Source of the DNA: Candidatus Calditenuaceae archaeon
GTDB taxonomy: Archaea > Thermoproteota > Nitrososphaeria_A > Caldarchaeales > Calditenuaceae
Assembly: GCA_025058175.1 (NCBI GenBank)
Contig: JANXED010000005.1
Span: 22,926-86,925 of the forward strand
DNA: 64,000 nucleotides
Direction: 5' to 3'
The number at the start of each line of letters is the position of its first letter. Position 1 is the stretch's first letter. The position numbers and the translations under genes are program-made. The notes under the pieces are model-generated. The model saw nothing but the letters and a program-made list of their open reading frames with translations. It did not search any database and was not told where the DNA came from. This document shows, piece by piece, positions 1-8,062 of this stretch.

Positions 1-1390
1 CGGCCTCGACGACCGCGGGCCTCACCTCGGGCAGAGCGTTGTTCCCGTCGACCACCGCCATCGCGAGCCTGTACCCGTTCACCTCGAGCCCGAAGACCGA
101 GAGCCCCGAGGGCCCCATTCCGTCGGTCGGTCCGATGTCCTCGGGCACCTCCCTGGCCAGCGCCACTCTCGGCCTGCCGGTCACCCGGTCAGAGCGGCCT
201 ACGAACAGCTCGAGCGCAGCCCTGATTCTGGAGAGCTCCCGATCGGAGAGGCCGTTGTAGCCGTCCATGAAGGAGTTGTGCGGGTCGATCACCCTGACGC
301 CCACGCCGGAGAAGGGCTCCTCGAGGGACTTGGGGAAGTCCTCCATCGGCATCGGGTGGAGCGTGGCCACGACGAACGTCCTCCCGCAGGCCTCGAAGCC
401 CGTCACCGTGACGCCGTCGACCTCGCGCTGGGGCAGGATCGACGCGGTCCGGGAAGGAGTTCCTTTGTGACTCGCGACGGTGTCCGCGACCTCGGTCACG
501 ACCCTCATCACGGAGCCCGAGTCGGCGACGTCCGCGTCGTGCCCTGCGCACCCCTTCACCACCAGGGCCTCGACGCCGCGCCTCGAGAGCTCCAGCTCGA
601 CCTGGTAGTTCAGCATCGAGCTCCCGACGTTCCTGAAGGGTCCGAAGTGGAAGTCGGTCACGACCAGAGCTAGCCTCCTTCCGGAGGAGGTCCTGAAGAC
701 CACCGCGGTCGACGCGAAGTCCCTCCTCCCCGAGAGGTGCACCAGCTCCCGCTCGAGGTGGCCCGAGTCTCCCGCGAGGACCGTCCTCGCGAAGCCCCTC
801 GCTAGCCTGAGGGGCGTGGTCCCGGAGAAGCCAGTGGAGAGCGCTGCTAACGAGGCGGCGGGCGCGAGGAGCGTAGCGGCGAGCGAGACAACGACCTGGT
901 AGTGGAGCTCGGGCCGCGGCAGCGCGACCGAGTACCTCACTAGAGCCTCGGCCACGCCGGCGGCGTAGCCCCTGATGGGCCCCTCAAAAGCCGCGAGGAC
1001 CGTGACCCTGACGTACCCGGAGAGCGAGACCGACGCGAGATAGGCCTTCCAGGTCCCCTGATCGCCCTGGGCTAGGACCGAGTAGCCCGTGCCCGCCAGG
1101 GAGGCCGCGAGCCCGAAGTAGTTCTCGAGGAGGGTGAGCATGTTGAGCCTCCTGAGCGTGACCACCCTCGACCCCGCGTAAAAGGTCCTCGAGGAGACCA
1201 GGTTGACGACCATCGGGAGGATGGCCATCGACGAGGCCCAGGCGACCAGTTCGGTCGGGGAGAGGGCGGCCAGCTCGACGACCAGCGCGGTCACGAGGGC
1301 CGTCGCGAGGACCAAAAGGGGGGCGAAGTCTGCGCCTGGGGGCCTGAAGAGGAACCTGTACTTAGATGCGATCCCCGAGGCGTCGACCAA
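1..1390 (-). CDS. DUF2070 family membrane protein, 3' end cut by window edge
   Basis: An open frame runs leftward off the window from a TTG at 1390; about 463 codons are visible. The N-terminal half has several hydrophobic helices. The C-terminal half carries the motifs I associate with archaeal DUF2070 proteins: VVTDFHFGPFRNVGSS, DPHNSFMDGYNGLS and VVDGNNALPEVR. The many His, Asp and Asn residues suggest a metal-dependent soluble domain, but no function is known to me. The TTG start is chosen because a TATA-like box lies 28 nt upstream and no SD is present, so the mRNA is probably leaderless. No ATG or GTG lies between the preceding in-frame stop and this TTG. Family assignment rests on memory of the motifs. 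Confidence 0.72.
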   Translation of the reverse strand, partial: MVDASGIASKYRFLFRPPGADFAPLLVLATALVTALVVELAALSPTELVAWASSMAILPMVVNLVSSRTFYAGSRVVTLRRLNMLTLLENYFGLAASLAGTGYSVLAQGDQGTWKAYLASVSLSGYVRVTVLAAFEGPIRGYAAGVAEALVRYSVALPRPELHYQVVVSLAATLLAPAASLAALSTGFSGTTPLRLARGFARTVLAGDSGHLERELVHLSGRRDFASTAVVFRTSSGRRLALVVTDFHFGPFRNVGSSMLNYQVELELSRRGVEALVVKGCAGHDADVADSGSVMRVVTEVADTVASHKGTPSRTASILPQREVDGVTVTGFEACGRTFVVATLHPMPMEDFPKSLEEPFSGVGVRVIDPHNSFMDGYNGLSDRELSRIRAALELFVGRSDRVTGRPRVALAREVPEDIGPTDGMGPSGLSVFGLEVNGYRLAMAVVDGNNALPEVRPAVVEA

Positions 1391-1413
1391 CCCGGCCGGC
1401 CACGAAGAGCGCT

Positions 1414-1423
1414 CACTATATCC
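1414..1423 (-). promoter_or_regulatory. TATA box of the DUF2070 gene
   Basis: GGATATAGTG on the minus strand is centred 28 nt before the TTG at 1390, the spacing expected for a leaderless archaeal transcript. Confidence 0.45.
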
Positions 1424-1453
1424 ATGACGTCACCGCCCCCGCAGTGAGTCAGA

Positions 1454-3160
1454 TCACTTCAGCGGGTGTCCCTTCAGGTCTATGACGGGCTTCGGCGAGA
1501 AGCCAGGGGGGTATATCGTCTCCTCGAGCGGCCTGCCGGGAGGGACCATCGGGAAGACCTTCTCGTCCCTGCTGACCGGGACGTCCAGGACCAGGGCCTG
1601 CTCGCTCCTGATGGCCCTCCTGACGTGGGAGACCAGCTCGCCGTAGTCCTGGACGAAGTGGGCCTCCACCCCGAACGCCTCCGAGAGCTTGACGAGGTTC
1701 GTGACGTCGGTGAAGTCGACGTCCTTGAACCTCCTCTTATAGAAGAGGTCCTGCCACTGCCTGACCATCCCGAGGCTCCTGTTGTCGAAGACCACCGTGA
1801 TCACGGGGACGTCGTTCTCGGCCACGTTCGCGAGCGTCTGGCAGGTCATCAGGAAGCTACCGTCGCCGTCGAGGTTCATGACCACCCTGTTCGGCGCTGC
1901 GACCTTCGCCCCGAACGCCGCCGGGAGCCCGAAGCCCATCGTACCGAGCCCGGCGCTGGTGATGAACGTCCCCGGCTCGAGGACCTTGTAGAAGAGCTGG
2001 GCCCACATCTGGTGCTGCCCGACGCCGGTCGTCACGATCGCGGACCTCGGGAGCTCGTCCCTGAGGAGCTTGACGACCCTCCAGGAGGATAGCGCACCGG
2101 AGTCGTCCTGGGAGAGCATGTACTCGTCGTAGGCGGCACCGATCCCCTTCAGCCTCGGTATCCAACCGGGGTCCACGTCGGACCTCCCCGACCTGATCGC
2201 CCTCAGGAGCGACCTCAGCGCAGCCTTGCAGTCCGCCTGGACGAAGACGTCGGGCCTGACGACCTTCGAGTTCTCCGAGGAGTCAACGTCGACATGTATC
2301 AGGGCCTTGCCCTTCCTGAACTCGCTCGCGGGGCCAATGGCCCTATCCGAGAGCCTCGTACCCACCGCGATCACGAGGTCCGCCTCCACCATCGCGAGGT
2401 TCGCCTCGACCCTCCCGTGCATCCCCACCACGCCGAGCACGTTCATGTGGTCCTCGGGTACGGAGGTCTTCCCGGGCGTGGTTGTCACCACAGGGGCCAG
2501 GATCCTCTCGGAGAGCTCGAGGACTTCGTCAGTGGCGCCGCTCGACCAGACCCCTCCGCCAACGAGTATCAGCGGCCTCCTCGACCTGGCGATCAGCTCC
2601 GCGGCCCTCGAGACCGCTTCCTCGCTCGGCTCCGTCGGCGTCCTCGCGAAGCCCGGCTCGGGCTCGACCGTCAGCTCCTCGCCCACTTCCTCTTGGAAGA
2701 CGTCCCTTGGAACGTCGACCAGTGTCGGGCCCGCCCGCGGAGACGCGGCGCAGAAGTAGGCGTTCACGAACTCCTGGGGGAGCCTCTCGGACCGGAGTAC
2801 GGTCGTCGCGTACTTAACGTGCGGCAGGACCATGCTCACGATGTCCGACTCCTGGAACGCGTCGGTGCCCATGAAGGGCCTCGTCACCTGCCCGGTTACA
2901 GCGACGAGGGGCGCGCTGTCCATCGAGGCGTTCACCAGCCCCGTGATCAGGTTCGTGGCCCCCGGTCCCGAGGTCGCGGACGCGATCCCGGGCCTCCTCT
3001 TCACCCTGGCGTACCCCTCTGCCGCGTGGGCAGCTTGCTGCTCGTGCCTCATCAGGTAGCTCCTGATCTCCGAGTCGAGGAGCGCGTCGTAGAAGGGGAG
3101 GTTCGCGCCCCCGGGTATCCCGAAGACAGCCTCGACCCCGAGCTCCTCCATCGTCCTCAC
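1454..3160 (-). CDS. ilvB: Acetolactate synthase large subunit (acetohydroxyacid synthase)
   Basis: ThDP-dependent enzyme condensing pyruvate with pyruvate or 2-oxobutyrate, the first common step of valine and isoleucine synthesis. The catalytic Glu is E40 in MRHEQQAAHAAEGYAR. The ThDP/Mg motif LDGDGSFLMT lies near residue 430. Length (568 aa) is normal for the large subunit. No small regulatory subunit lies beside it. The coordinates use the first conventional start, GTG at 3160. Homologues begin about seven residues earlier, which fits a CTG at 3181: this overlaps the leuA stop as CTGA and has GGTGAT five nt upstream (see findings). It sits directly behind leuA, so the two are probably co-transcribed and coordinate branched-chain amino-acid synthesis. 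Confidence 0.92.
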   Translation of the reverse strand: MRTMEELGVEAVFGIPGGANLPFYDALLDSEIRSYLMRHEQQAAHAAEGYARVKRRPGIASATSGPGATNLITGLVNASMDSAPLVAVTGQVTRPFMGTDAFQESDIVSMVLPHVKYATTVLRSERLPQEFVNAYFCAASPRAGPTLVDVPRDVFQEEVGEELTVEPEPGFARTPTEPSEEAVSRAAELIARSRRPLILVGGGVWSSGATDEVLELSERILAPVVTTTPGKTSVPEDHMNVLGVVGMHGRVEANLAMVEADLVIAVGTRLSDRAIGPASEFRKGKALIHVDVDSSENSKVVRPDVFVQADCKAALRSLLRAIRSGRSDVDPGWIPRLKGIGAAYDEYMLSQDDSGALSSWRVVKLLRDELPRSAIVTTGVGQHQMWAQLFYKVLEPGTFITSAGLGTMGFGLPAAFGAKVAAPNRVVMNLDGDGSFLMTCQTLANVAENDVPVITVVFDNRSLGMVRQWQDLFYKRRFKDVDFTDVTNLVKLSEAFGVEAHFVQDYGELVSHVRRAIRSEQALVLDVPVSRDEKVFPMVPPGRPLEETIYPPGFSPKPVIDLKGHPLK

Positions 3161-3177
3161 GAGCTTCTTGGCCGCGT

Positions 3178-4716
3178 TCAGGACCCATCACCACCTGTTC
3201 TCATGCTGAGGGCCTGCGAGACCGCGCCTCCCACCGCCATCGCGACCGCCATCGCCGGGTCGTGGGCGAGCCCCCTTCCGACGAGCGTCGAACCGTTGAA
3301 CCTCAAGACCACCTCGGCCTCCGCAGGGCACCTGTCCGGGTTGGGCGGGACGTATACGGAGCACTCGACCACCTCCACTGGGCCCAGGACCCTCGAGACG
3401 ACGTTCGCGACCGCCGAGATCGAGGCGGAGACCGGCGACCTGCCCCTCCCGAACCCCGTGACGCGCTCGCCCCTGAGGAAGACCTCTACCTCGCCAGAGA
3501 CCTCCCGACCGTCGGCCCTCAACGAGACCGAGATCACCTCGAGGGGCTGCGAGGAGACCAGCGACGGGTCGTCCCTGACGAGCCCTAGCAGGAGCTGCTC
3601 GGTCAGCCTCGCGCCCGTGTCCGCGAGCTCCTTCACCCTCTCCAGGACCCTCTTCCCCTCCTCGAGGTCAAGCTCGAACCCGTGCTGCCTGAGGACCTCG
3701 ACGACCGCGTGGGTCCCCGAGTGCTTCCCGACCACTATCCTCCTCCTCTTCCCGACCAGCTCCGGAGCTATCGGCTCGTAGGTGAGGGGGTTGTTGATGA
3801 CGCCGTGGACGTGAATGCCGCTCTCGTGGCTGAAGGCGTGGTCCCCGACGACCGCCTTGTTCCTCTGGACCACCATCCCGGTGAGGCTCGAGACCAGCCT
3901 CGAGACGGCCGCCAGCTTGCTCAGGTCTATCCCGGAGTCGACGCCGTAGAGCACCTTCAGGGCCACGACCACCTCCTCCAGGCTCGCGTTCCCAGCCCTC
4001 TCCCCGATCCCGTTGACCGTGACGTGGACGATCTCGGCTCCGCCCTCTACGCCCGCGATCGTGTTGGCGGTCGCTAGGCCCATGTCGTCGTGGCAGTGGA
4101 CCGCTACCGGAAGGCCCGTGGCCTCCCTCACCTGCCTCGCCAGCTCCCTCATCACGAGCGGAATCGCGACTCCTACCGTGTCGGGGACGTCGAGGCTGTC
4201 CGCGCCCGCCTCTGCAGCTCCCTTGTAGACCCTCAGGAGGAAGGACCTCTCGGACCTCGTCGCGTCCTCGCAGGAGAAGTGGACCTCGACGCCACGCGAC
4301 TTCGCGTACTCGACGCTCTCCACCGCAGCCTCGTAGACCTGCTCCGGCGTCATCCTGAGCTTGTGCCTCATGTGGATCTCCGAGGTCGCGATGAAGACGT
4401 GGACCCAATCGACCCCCGCGTCCACCGCCCTGTCGATGTCCCTCCTGTCGCACCTCGCCAGCGCGCAGACCTTCGGCCCCAGACCCAGCCTCGAGATCTC
4501 CCTCACCGCCTCGTGCTCGCCCCTCGAGACGGCCGGGTAACCGGCCTCGATCACCGCGACGCCGAGCTCAGCCAGCGCCCTCGCGACCTCCACCTTCTCC
4601 TCCTTCCTCAGCGAGACTCCCGGCGTCTGTTCTCCGTCCCTCAGCGTCGTGTCGAAGACCTGCACCCGCTCGGGGAGGAGACGGAATGCGTCCCGGACAA
4701 CGCTGCCCCACGACAC
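3178..4716 (-). CDS. leuA: 2-isopropylmalate synthase
   Basis: Condenses acetyl-CoA with 2-oxoisovalerate, the first leucine-specific step. The TIM-barrel motif DTTLRDGEQTPG is at residues 22-33, the metal site VHCHDDMGLA near residue 205 and GIGERAGNASLEEV soon after. A C-terminal LeuA regulatory domain follows (from about residue 380), as in feedback-controlled enzymes. An open frame extends to a TTG at 4737, but GAGGTGG lies just before the GTG at 4716, so I use that start. Homocitrate synthase is a possible alternative; the full regulatory domain and the ilvB neighbour favour LeuA. A TATA box at 4867-4873 implies a leader of roughly 125 nt, unusually long for this genome. Confidence 0.85.
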   Translation of the reverse strand: MSWGSVVRDAFRLLPERVQVFDTTLRDGEQTPGVSLRKEEKVEVARALAELGVAVIEAGYPAVSRGEHEAVREISRLGLGPKVCALARCDRRDIDRAVDAGVDWVHVFIATSEIHMRHKLRMTPEQVYEAAVESVEYAKSRGVEVHFSCEDATRSERSFLLRVYKGAAEAGADSLDVPDTVGVAIPLVMRELARQVREATGLPVAVHCHDDMGLATANTIAGVEGGAEIVHVTVNGIGERAGNASLEEVVVALKVLYGVDSGIDLSKLAAVSRLVSSLTGMVVQRNKAVVGDHAFSHESGIHVHGVINNPLTYEPIAPELVGKRRRIVVGKHSGTHAVVEVLRQHGFELDLEEGKRVLERVKELADTGARLTEQLLLGLVRDDPSLVSSQPLEVISVSLRADGREVSGEVEVFLRGERVTGFGRGRSPVSASISAVANVVSRVLGPVEVVECSVYVPPNPDRCPAEAEVVLRFNGSTLVGRGLAHDPAMAVAMAVGGAVSQALSMRTGGDGS

Positions 4717-4866
4717 GGTTCCCACCTCAGGGGGCAAGCGCCGGCGGGGAGGAACGTCGAGACACGAACTCGTTCGGCTCCGCGAAGTGACAGTTCCGAA
4801 CTCCGGTCAACCCACGTGCCCGAGCAATAGGCACCACCGGCTTGCACCGACGCGGATTCTGCTCCG

Positions 4867-4873
4867 ATTTATA
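4867..4873 (-). promoter_or_regulatory. TATA box of the leuA-ilvB transcript
   Basis: TATAAAT on the minus strand, preceded by purines. Transcription would begin near 4842, leaving about 125 nt of untranslated leader before the leuA GTG. I see no recognisable riboswitch in this leader. Confidence 0.4.
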
Positions 4874-4927
4874 CCTTCCTAAACGACCGACGGTCGCAGA
4901 CCTTCGAGGGGTATCGGCTTAATTACA

Positions 4928-5206
4928 GTGCCGGACGCTCTCTCGGCGTTGAGGGAGCCGAAGTACCAGGTCGAGGTGAAGCAGTCCTCCAGGGCCCTAA
5001 GGGTCGAGAGGCAGCTAGTCGAGGAGCTGAAGGGCTCGCTCAGCGCGAAGGTCATCTCCCGGATGAGGAAGGAGTACGTCGACTGCCCGGTCGCGGGCGC
5101 ACAGCTCCCCTTCCTGATCTGCTACAACTGCACCTCGTTCATCAGGAGGGTCTCGGGGGTGGTCCACTGCGAGGGGAAGGAGCAGAGGCTGAGGGACAGG
5201 ACATGA
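4928..5206 (+). CDS. Small cysteine-containing archaeal protein, function unknown
   Basis: 92 aa with a GTG start. The basic N-terminal half looks helical. The C-terminal half holds Cys residues in DCPVAGAQLPFLICYNC and VVHCEGK (a CysX15Cys-X2-Cys then Cys pattern) that could bind zinc or an Fe-S cluster. I recall similar short archaeal proteins with PVxGxxxxFLxCxxC but no function. The stop overlaps the next start as ATGA, so the two genes are translationally coupled. AATTA 4-8 nt upstream of the start is too close to be the promoter; the start is moderately certain. Confidence 0.65.
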   Translation: MPDALSALREPKYQVEVKQSSRALRVERQLVEELKGSLSAKVISRMRKEYVDCPVAGAQLPFLICYNCTSFIRRVSGVVHCEGKEQRLRDRT

Positions 5207-5472
5207 ACCAGGGCATGGTCCTCTCGGGGCTCGTCACAACGGTCTTCGGCGTGATATTCCTGCTAACGGGCTTCATCCCGCTCGGCGCCCTGATACTCGT
5301 CGGGATCGCGATGTTCGTCATCGGGATAGGGGCGCCGCCCTCGGAGCCCGTCACCCCTCAGGACCCGACGAAGAAGTTCTGCTGGTACTGCATGGAGGAG
5401 ATCGACAAGGACGCCACGACCTGCCCCTACTGCGGCATAGAGCAGATCGAGGAGGGGAAGAAGCGGGGATAG
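5203..5472 (+). CDS. Small two-helix membrane protein with C-terminal zinc ribbon
   Basis: 89 aa. Residues 5-45 form two hydrophobic segments (VLSGLVTTVFGVIFLLTG, then LGALILVGIAMFVIGIG). A linker leads to a zinc ribbon CWYCMEEIDKDATTCPYCG at about residues 62-80, so the ribbon would face the cytoplasm. The start ATG overlaps the preceding stop (ATGA). The role is unknown; such proteins often pair with membrane complexes or serve as adaptors. Coupling to the previous Cys-rich protein suggests a joint function. Confidence 0.75.
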   Translation: MNQGMVLSGLVTTVFGVIFLLTGFIPLGALILVGIAMFVIGIGAPPSEPVTPQDPTKKFCWYCMEEIDKDATTCPYCGIEQIEEGKKRG

Positions 5473-5473
5473 A

Positions 5474-5480
5474 ATTAAAG
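5474..5480 (+). promoter_or_regulatory. TATA-like box of argG
   Basis: ATTAAAG is centred 26 nt before the argG ATG, and no SD lies between, fitting a leaderless transcript. Confidence 0.4.
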
Positions 5481-5502
5481 CGGGCTGGCGGGCGATACGG
5501 GC

Positions 5503-6699
5503 ATGCGCGTCGCGCTTGCCTACAGCGGAGGGCTCGACACGACCGTCTCGATCAAGTGGCTCCAGGAGAAATACGGTGCGGAGGTGATCACGGTTACCGT
5601 CGATGTCGGCCAACCCGAGGACTTCGAGGAGGTCGAGAGGAGGGCGTACACGGCTGGTGCGGTCAAGCACTACCTGATCGACGGGAAGGCGAGGTTCGCG
5701 GAGGAGTTCGTCTCTAAGGCGATCAAGGCGAACGCCCTTTACGAGGGCGAGTACCCGGTCTCGACCGCACTGGCGAGGTACCTGATCGCGGAGGAGGTGG
5801 CGAAGGTCGCGAAGGCCGAGGGCTGCGACGCGGTCGCGCACGGTTGCACCGGAAAGGGGAACGACCAGCTGAGGTTCGACGCGACCTTCGCGGTCCTGGT
5901 CCCCGAGATGAGGGTGATCGCGCCCGTCAGGGAGTGGGGGATGAGCAGGGACGAGGAGGTCGAGTACGCCAGGTCTAAGGGCCTGAGGCTGGACCTGAAG
6001 AAGAGCAGGTTCAGCATCGACGAGAACCTCTGGGGCAGGTCCCTCGAGGCTGGGGAGCTGGAGGACCCGTGGAACGAGCCGCCCTGGGACGCGCTGAAGT
6101 TCGTGAGGCCTCCGTCAGAGTGGAGGGACGGCGAGGACCTGGTCGTGGAGTTCGAGGGAGGCGTGCCGGTCGCGGTCGACGGCGAGAGGATGAGACTCGA
6201 CGCGATGGTACAGCACCTGAACTTCAGGGCCGGGAGGCACGGGGTCGGGCTGATCGACCACATCGAGGACAGAGTTGTAGGCCTGAAGTCAAGGGAGGTC
6301 TACGAGGCACCGGCCGCGACCGTACTGATCAGGGCCCACAGGGACCTGGAGAAGCTGGTGTTGAGCAGGAGGGCCCTCGCCTTCAAGAGGCAGGTCGAGG
6401 AGGAGTGGGCCTGGCTCGTCTACGCGGGGCTCTGGTACGACCCGTTGAGGGAGGCGCTGGACGCGTTCGTCGAGGAGACCCAGAAGGCCGTGGCCGGCGA
6501 GGTGAGGTTGAGGCTCGAGAAGGGCGCGCTGCTGGTCAGGGGGAGGAGGAGCCCTTACTCGGCTTACGCGGAGGACCTGATCACGTACTCGGCCGCGAGC
6601 AGGTTCGATCAGCGGGCCGGAGAGGCCTTCTCGAGGATCTGGTCGTTGGAGTCGCAGATCGTCAACAGGGCCAGGGGGAGGTTCAGGTCCGGCCGCTGA
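5503..6699 (+). CDS. argG: Argininosuccinate synthase
   Basis: Joins citrulline and aspartate using ATP in arginine synthesis. The N-terminal PP-loop AYSGGLDTTVSI is at residues 5-16. The conserved TVDVGQ and AHGCTGKGNDQLRFD (citrulline/ATP contacts, about residue 110) are intact. Length of 398 aa is normal. The 3' end overlaps the convergent amidohydrolase gene by 17 nt. No argH is in the window. Confidence 0.96.
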   Translation: MRVALAYSGGLDTTVSIKWLQEKYGAEVITVTVDVGQPEDFEEVERRAYTAGAVKHYLIDGKARFAEEFVSKAIKANALYEGEYPVSTALARYLIAEEVAKVAKAEGCDAVAHGCTGKGNDQLRFDATFAVLVPEMRVIAPVREWGMSRDEEVEYARSKGLRLDLKKSRFSIDENLWGRSLEAGELEDPWNEPPWDALKFVRPPSEWRDGEDLVVEFEGGVPVAVDGERMRLDAMVQHLNFRAGRHGVGLIDHIEDRVVGLKSREVYEAPAATVLIRAHRDLEKLVLSRRALAFKRQVEEEWAWLVYAGLWYDPLREALDAFVEETQKAVAGEVRLRLEKGALLVRGRRSPYSAYAEDLITYSAASRFDQRAGEAFSRIWSLESQIVNRARGRFRSGR

Positions 6700-8062
6700 G
6701 GAACTTCTCCCTCACTGCCTCGAACCGCTCCTCCGCTCTCCTGATCACCGACTCCTCGTCCATCGTCAGCACCTTTCCGTCCATCACGACCGGTTGACCG
6801 TCCACGAGGACGTGGGCGACGTCGCGGCCCGTCGCCGCGTAGATGAGCAGGGATACTGGGTCGGTGAACGGGGCCAGCGAAGGGCTGCCGGTCCTGACCA
6901 CTACCACGTCGCCCCTCTTCCCCCTCTCCAGCGTGCCTACGAGACCTTCCAGTCCAAGGGCCCTCGCTCCACCGATCGTCGCGACCTCGAGGGCGTCCCA
7001 GGCCGTGAAGCGGTCCGGTCCGTGGAGCGCCTTCTGGAAGAGTGCCGCGACCTTCATCTCCCTCACCATGTCGTAGGAGTCGTTGCTCGGTCCCCCGTCG
7101 CACCCCAGGGAGACGTTGACGCCCTTCTCGAGCATCCTCGCGACCGGCGCTATCCCCGAACCGAGCTTCGCGTTGGAGGAGGGGCAGTGGGCCACCGAGG
7201 TCCCGGTAGCCGCGAACGCCTCCAAGTCCTCCTCCGAGAGCCAGACGCAGTGGGCGTAGACCCTCTTCCTCCCCAGCAGCCCGAACCCCCTCAGGAAGGA
7301 CGAGGGCGTGAAGCCCCTCGAGGCGAAGTAGGCCACGTCGTCCCTAACCTCCGCGAGGTGCATGGTGATGCCCGCGCCGGTCTCTTCCGCGAGCTCCGCT
7401 GCCCTTCGAAACATCTCGTCCGAGACCGCTCCCGGCGTCCTGAGCCCGATCCAGAAGTCGATCCTGCCCCCGCCAGCGCCGGCCCACTTCCTCCTCGCTT
7501 CGAGGAACTGCTTGAGGCACTCCTCGCCGTCCTCGACCATGCCCTCGGGGAGCGCGTTCCCAATCGACGCGTAGCCCTGCAGGTCCATCACCTTCTTCGA
7601 GAGCACGGCCCTAATACCGGACCTGAGGACCGACTCGGCTATCCCGTCGATACCGTACCTCGCGTGGAGCCCTGCCTCGAGGAACGTCGTAGTCCCGGTC
7701 CTGAGCATCTCGAGGACGCAGAGCTCTGCGCTGGCCCTCCCGTCCTCGTTGTCGTAGACGCCCTGAAGCCTCCAGACCCACTCCCTCAGCCACGGGATCA
7801 ACGTGACTGTGTCTGGAACGAACCCGCGTATCAGGGCCTGGGCGAGGTGAACGTGCGTGTCGACCAGTCCTGGTATCGCGACGCCCCTAGGCTCGTCTAT
7901 CACCAGGTCGTCCTTAGACCACTTCCCAACGCCGTCGCGCCCGCCGACGTACGAGATCTCCCCGTCCTCGACCAGAACGGCTCCGTCCCTGATGACCTCT
8001 CCCCTCCTCGCGACCGAGACGACCGCGCCGCACCTGATGAGGACCCTCTCGACTCTACCCAT
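6683..8062 (-). CDS. Amidohydrolase, guanine deaminase or SAH/MTA deaminase type
   Basis: Metal-dependent amidohydrolase of the TrzN/SAH-deaminase branch, about 459 aa. Metal ligands are visible in order: VDTHVHLAQ, MHLAEVRDD, RVYAHCVWL and LGCDGGPSND, with SVAHCPSSNAKLGSG between. A GTG at 8074 is in frame, but the ATG at 8062 has GGTG nine nt upstream and is preferred. The start overlaps the end of the molybdenum-hydroxylase large subunit by 8 nt, so the genes form one operon. That context favours guanine deaminase, whose product xanthine would feed the next enzyme. SAH, MTA or chlorinated-heterocycle substrates cannot be excluded from sequence alone. Confidence 0.78.
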   Translation of the reverse strand: MGRVERVLIRCGAVVSVARRGEVIRDGAVLVEDGEISYVGGRDGVGKWSKDDLVIDEPRGVAIPGLVDTHVHLAQALIRGFVPDTVTLIPWLREWVWRLQGVYDNEDGRASAELCVLEMLRTGTTTFLEAGLHARYGIDGIAESVLRSGIRAVLSKKVMDLQGYASIGNALPEGMVEDGEECLKQFLEARRKWAGAGGGRIDFWIGLRTPGAVSDEMFRRAAELAEETGAGITMHLAEVRDDVAYFASRGFTPSSFLRGFGLLGRKRVYAHCVWLSEEDLEAFAATGTSVAHCPSSNAKLGSGIAPVARMLEKGVNVSLGCDGGPSNDSYDMVREMKVAALFQKALHGPDRFTAWDALEVATIGGARALGLEGLVGTLERGKRGDVVVVRTGSPSLAPFTDPVSLLIYAATGRDVAHVLVDGQPVVMDGKVLTMDEESVIRRAEERFEAVREKFLSGRT

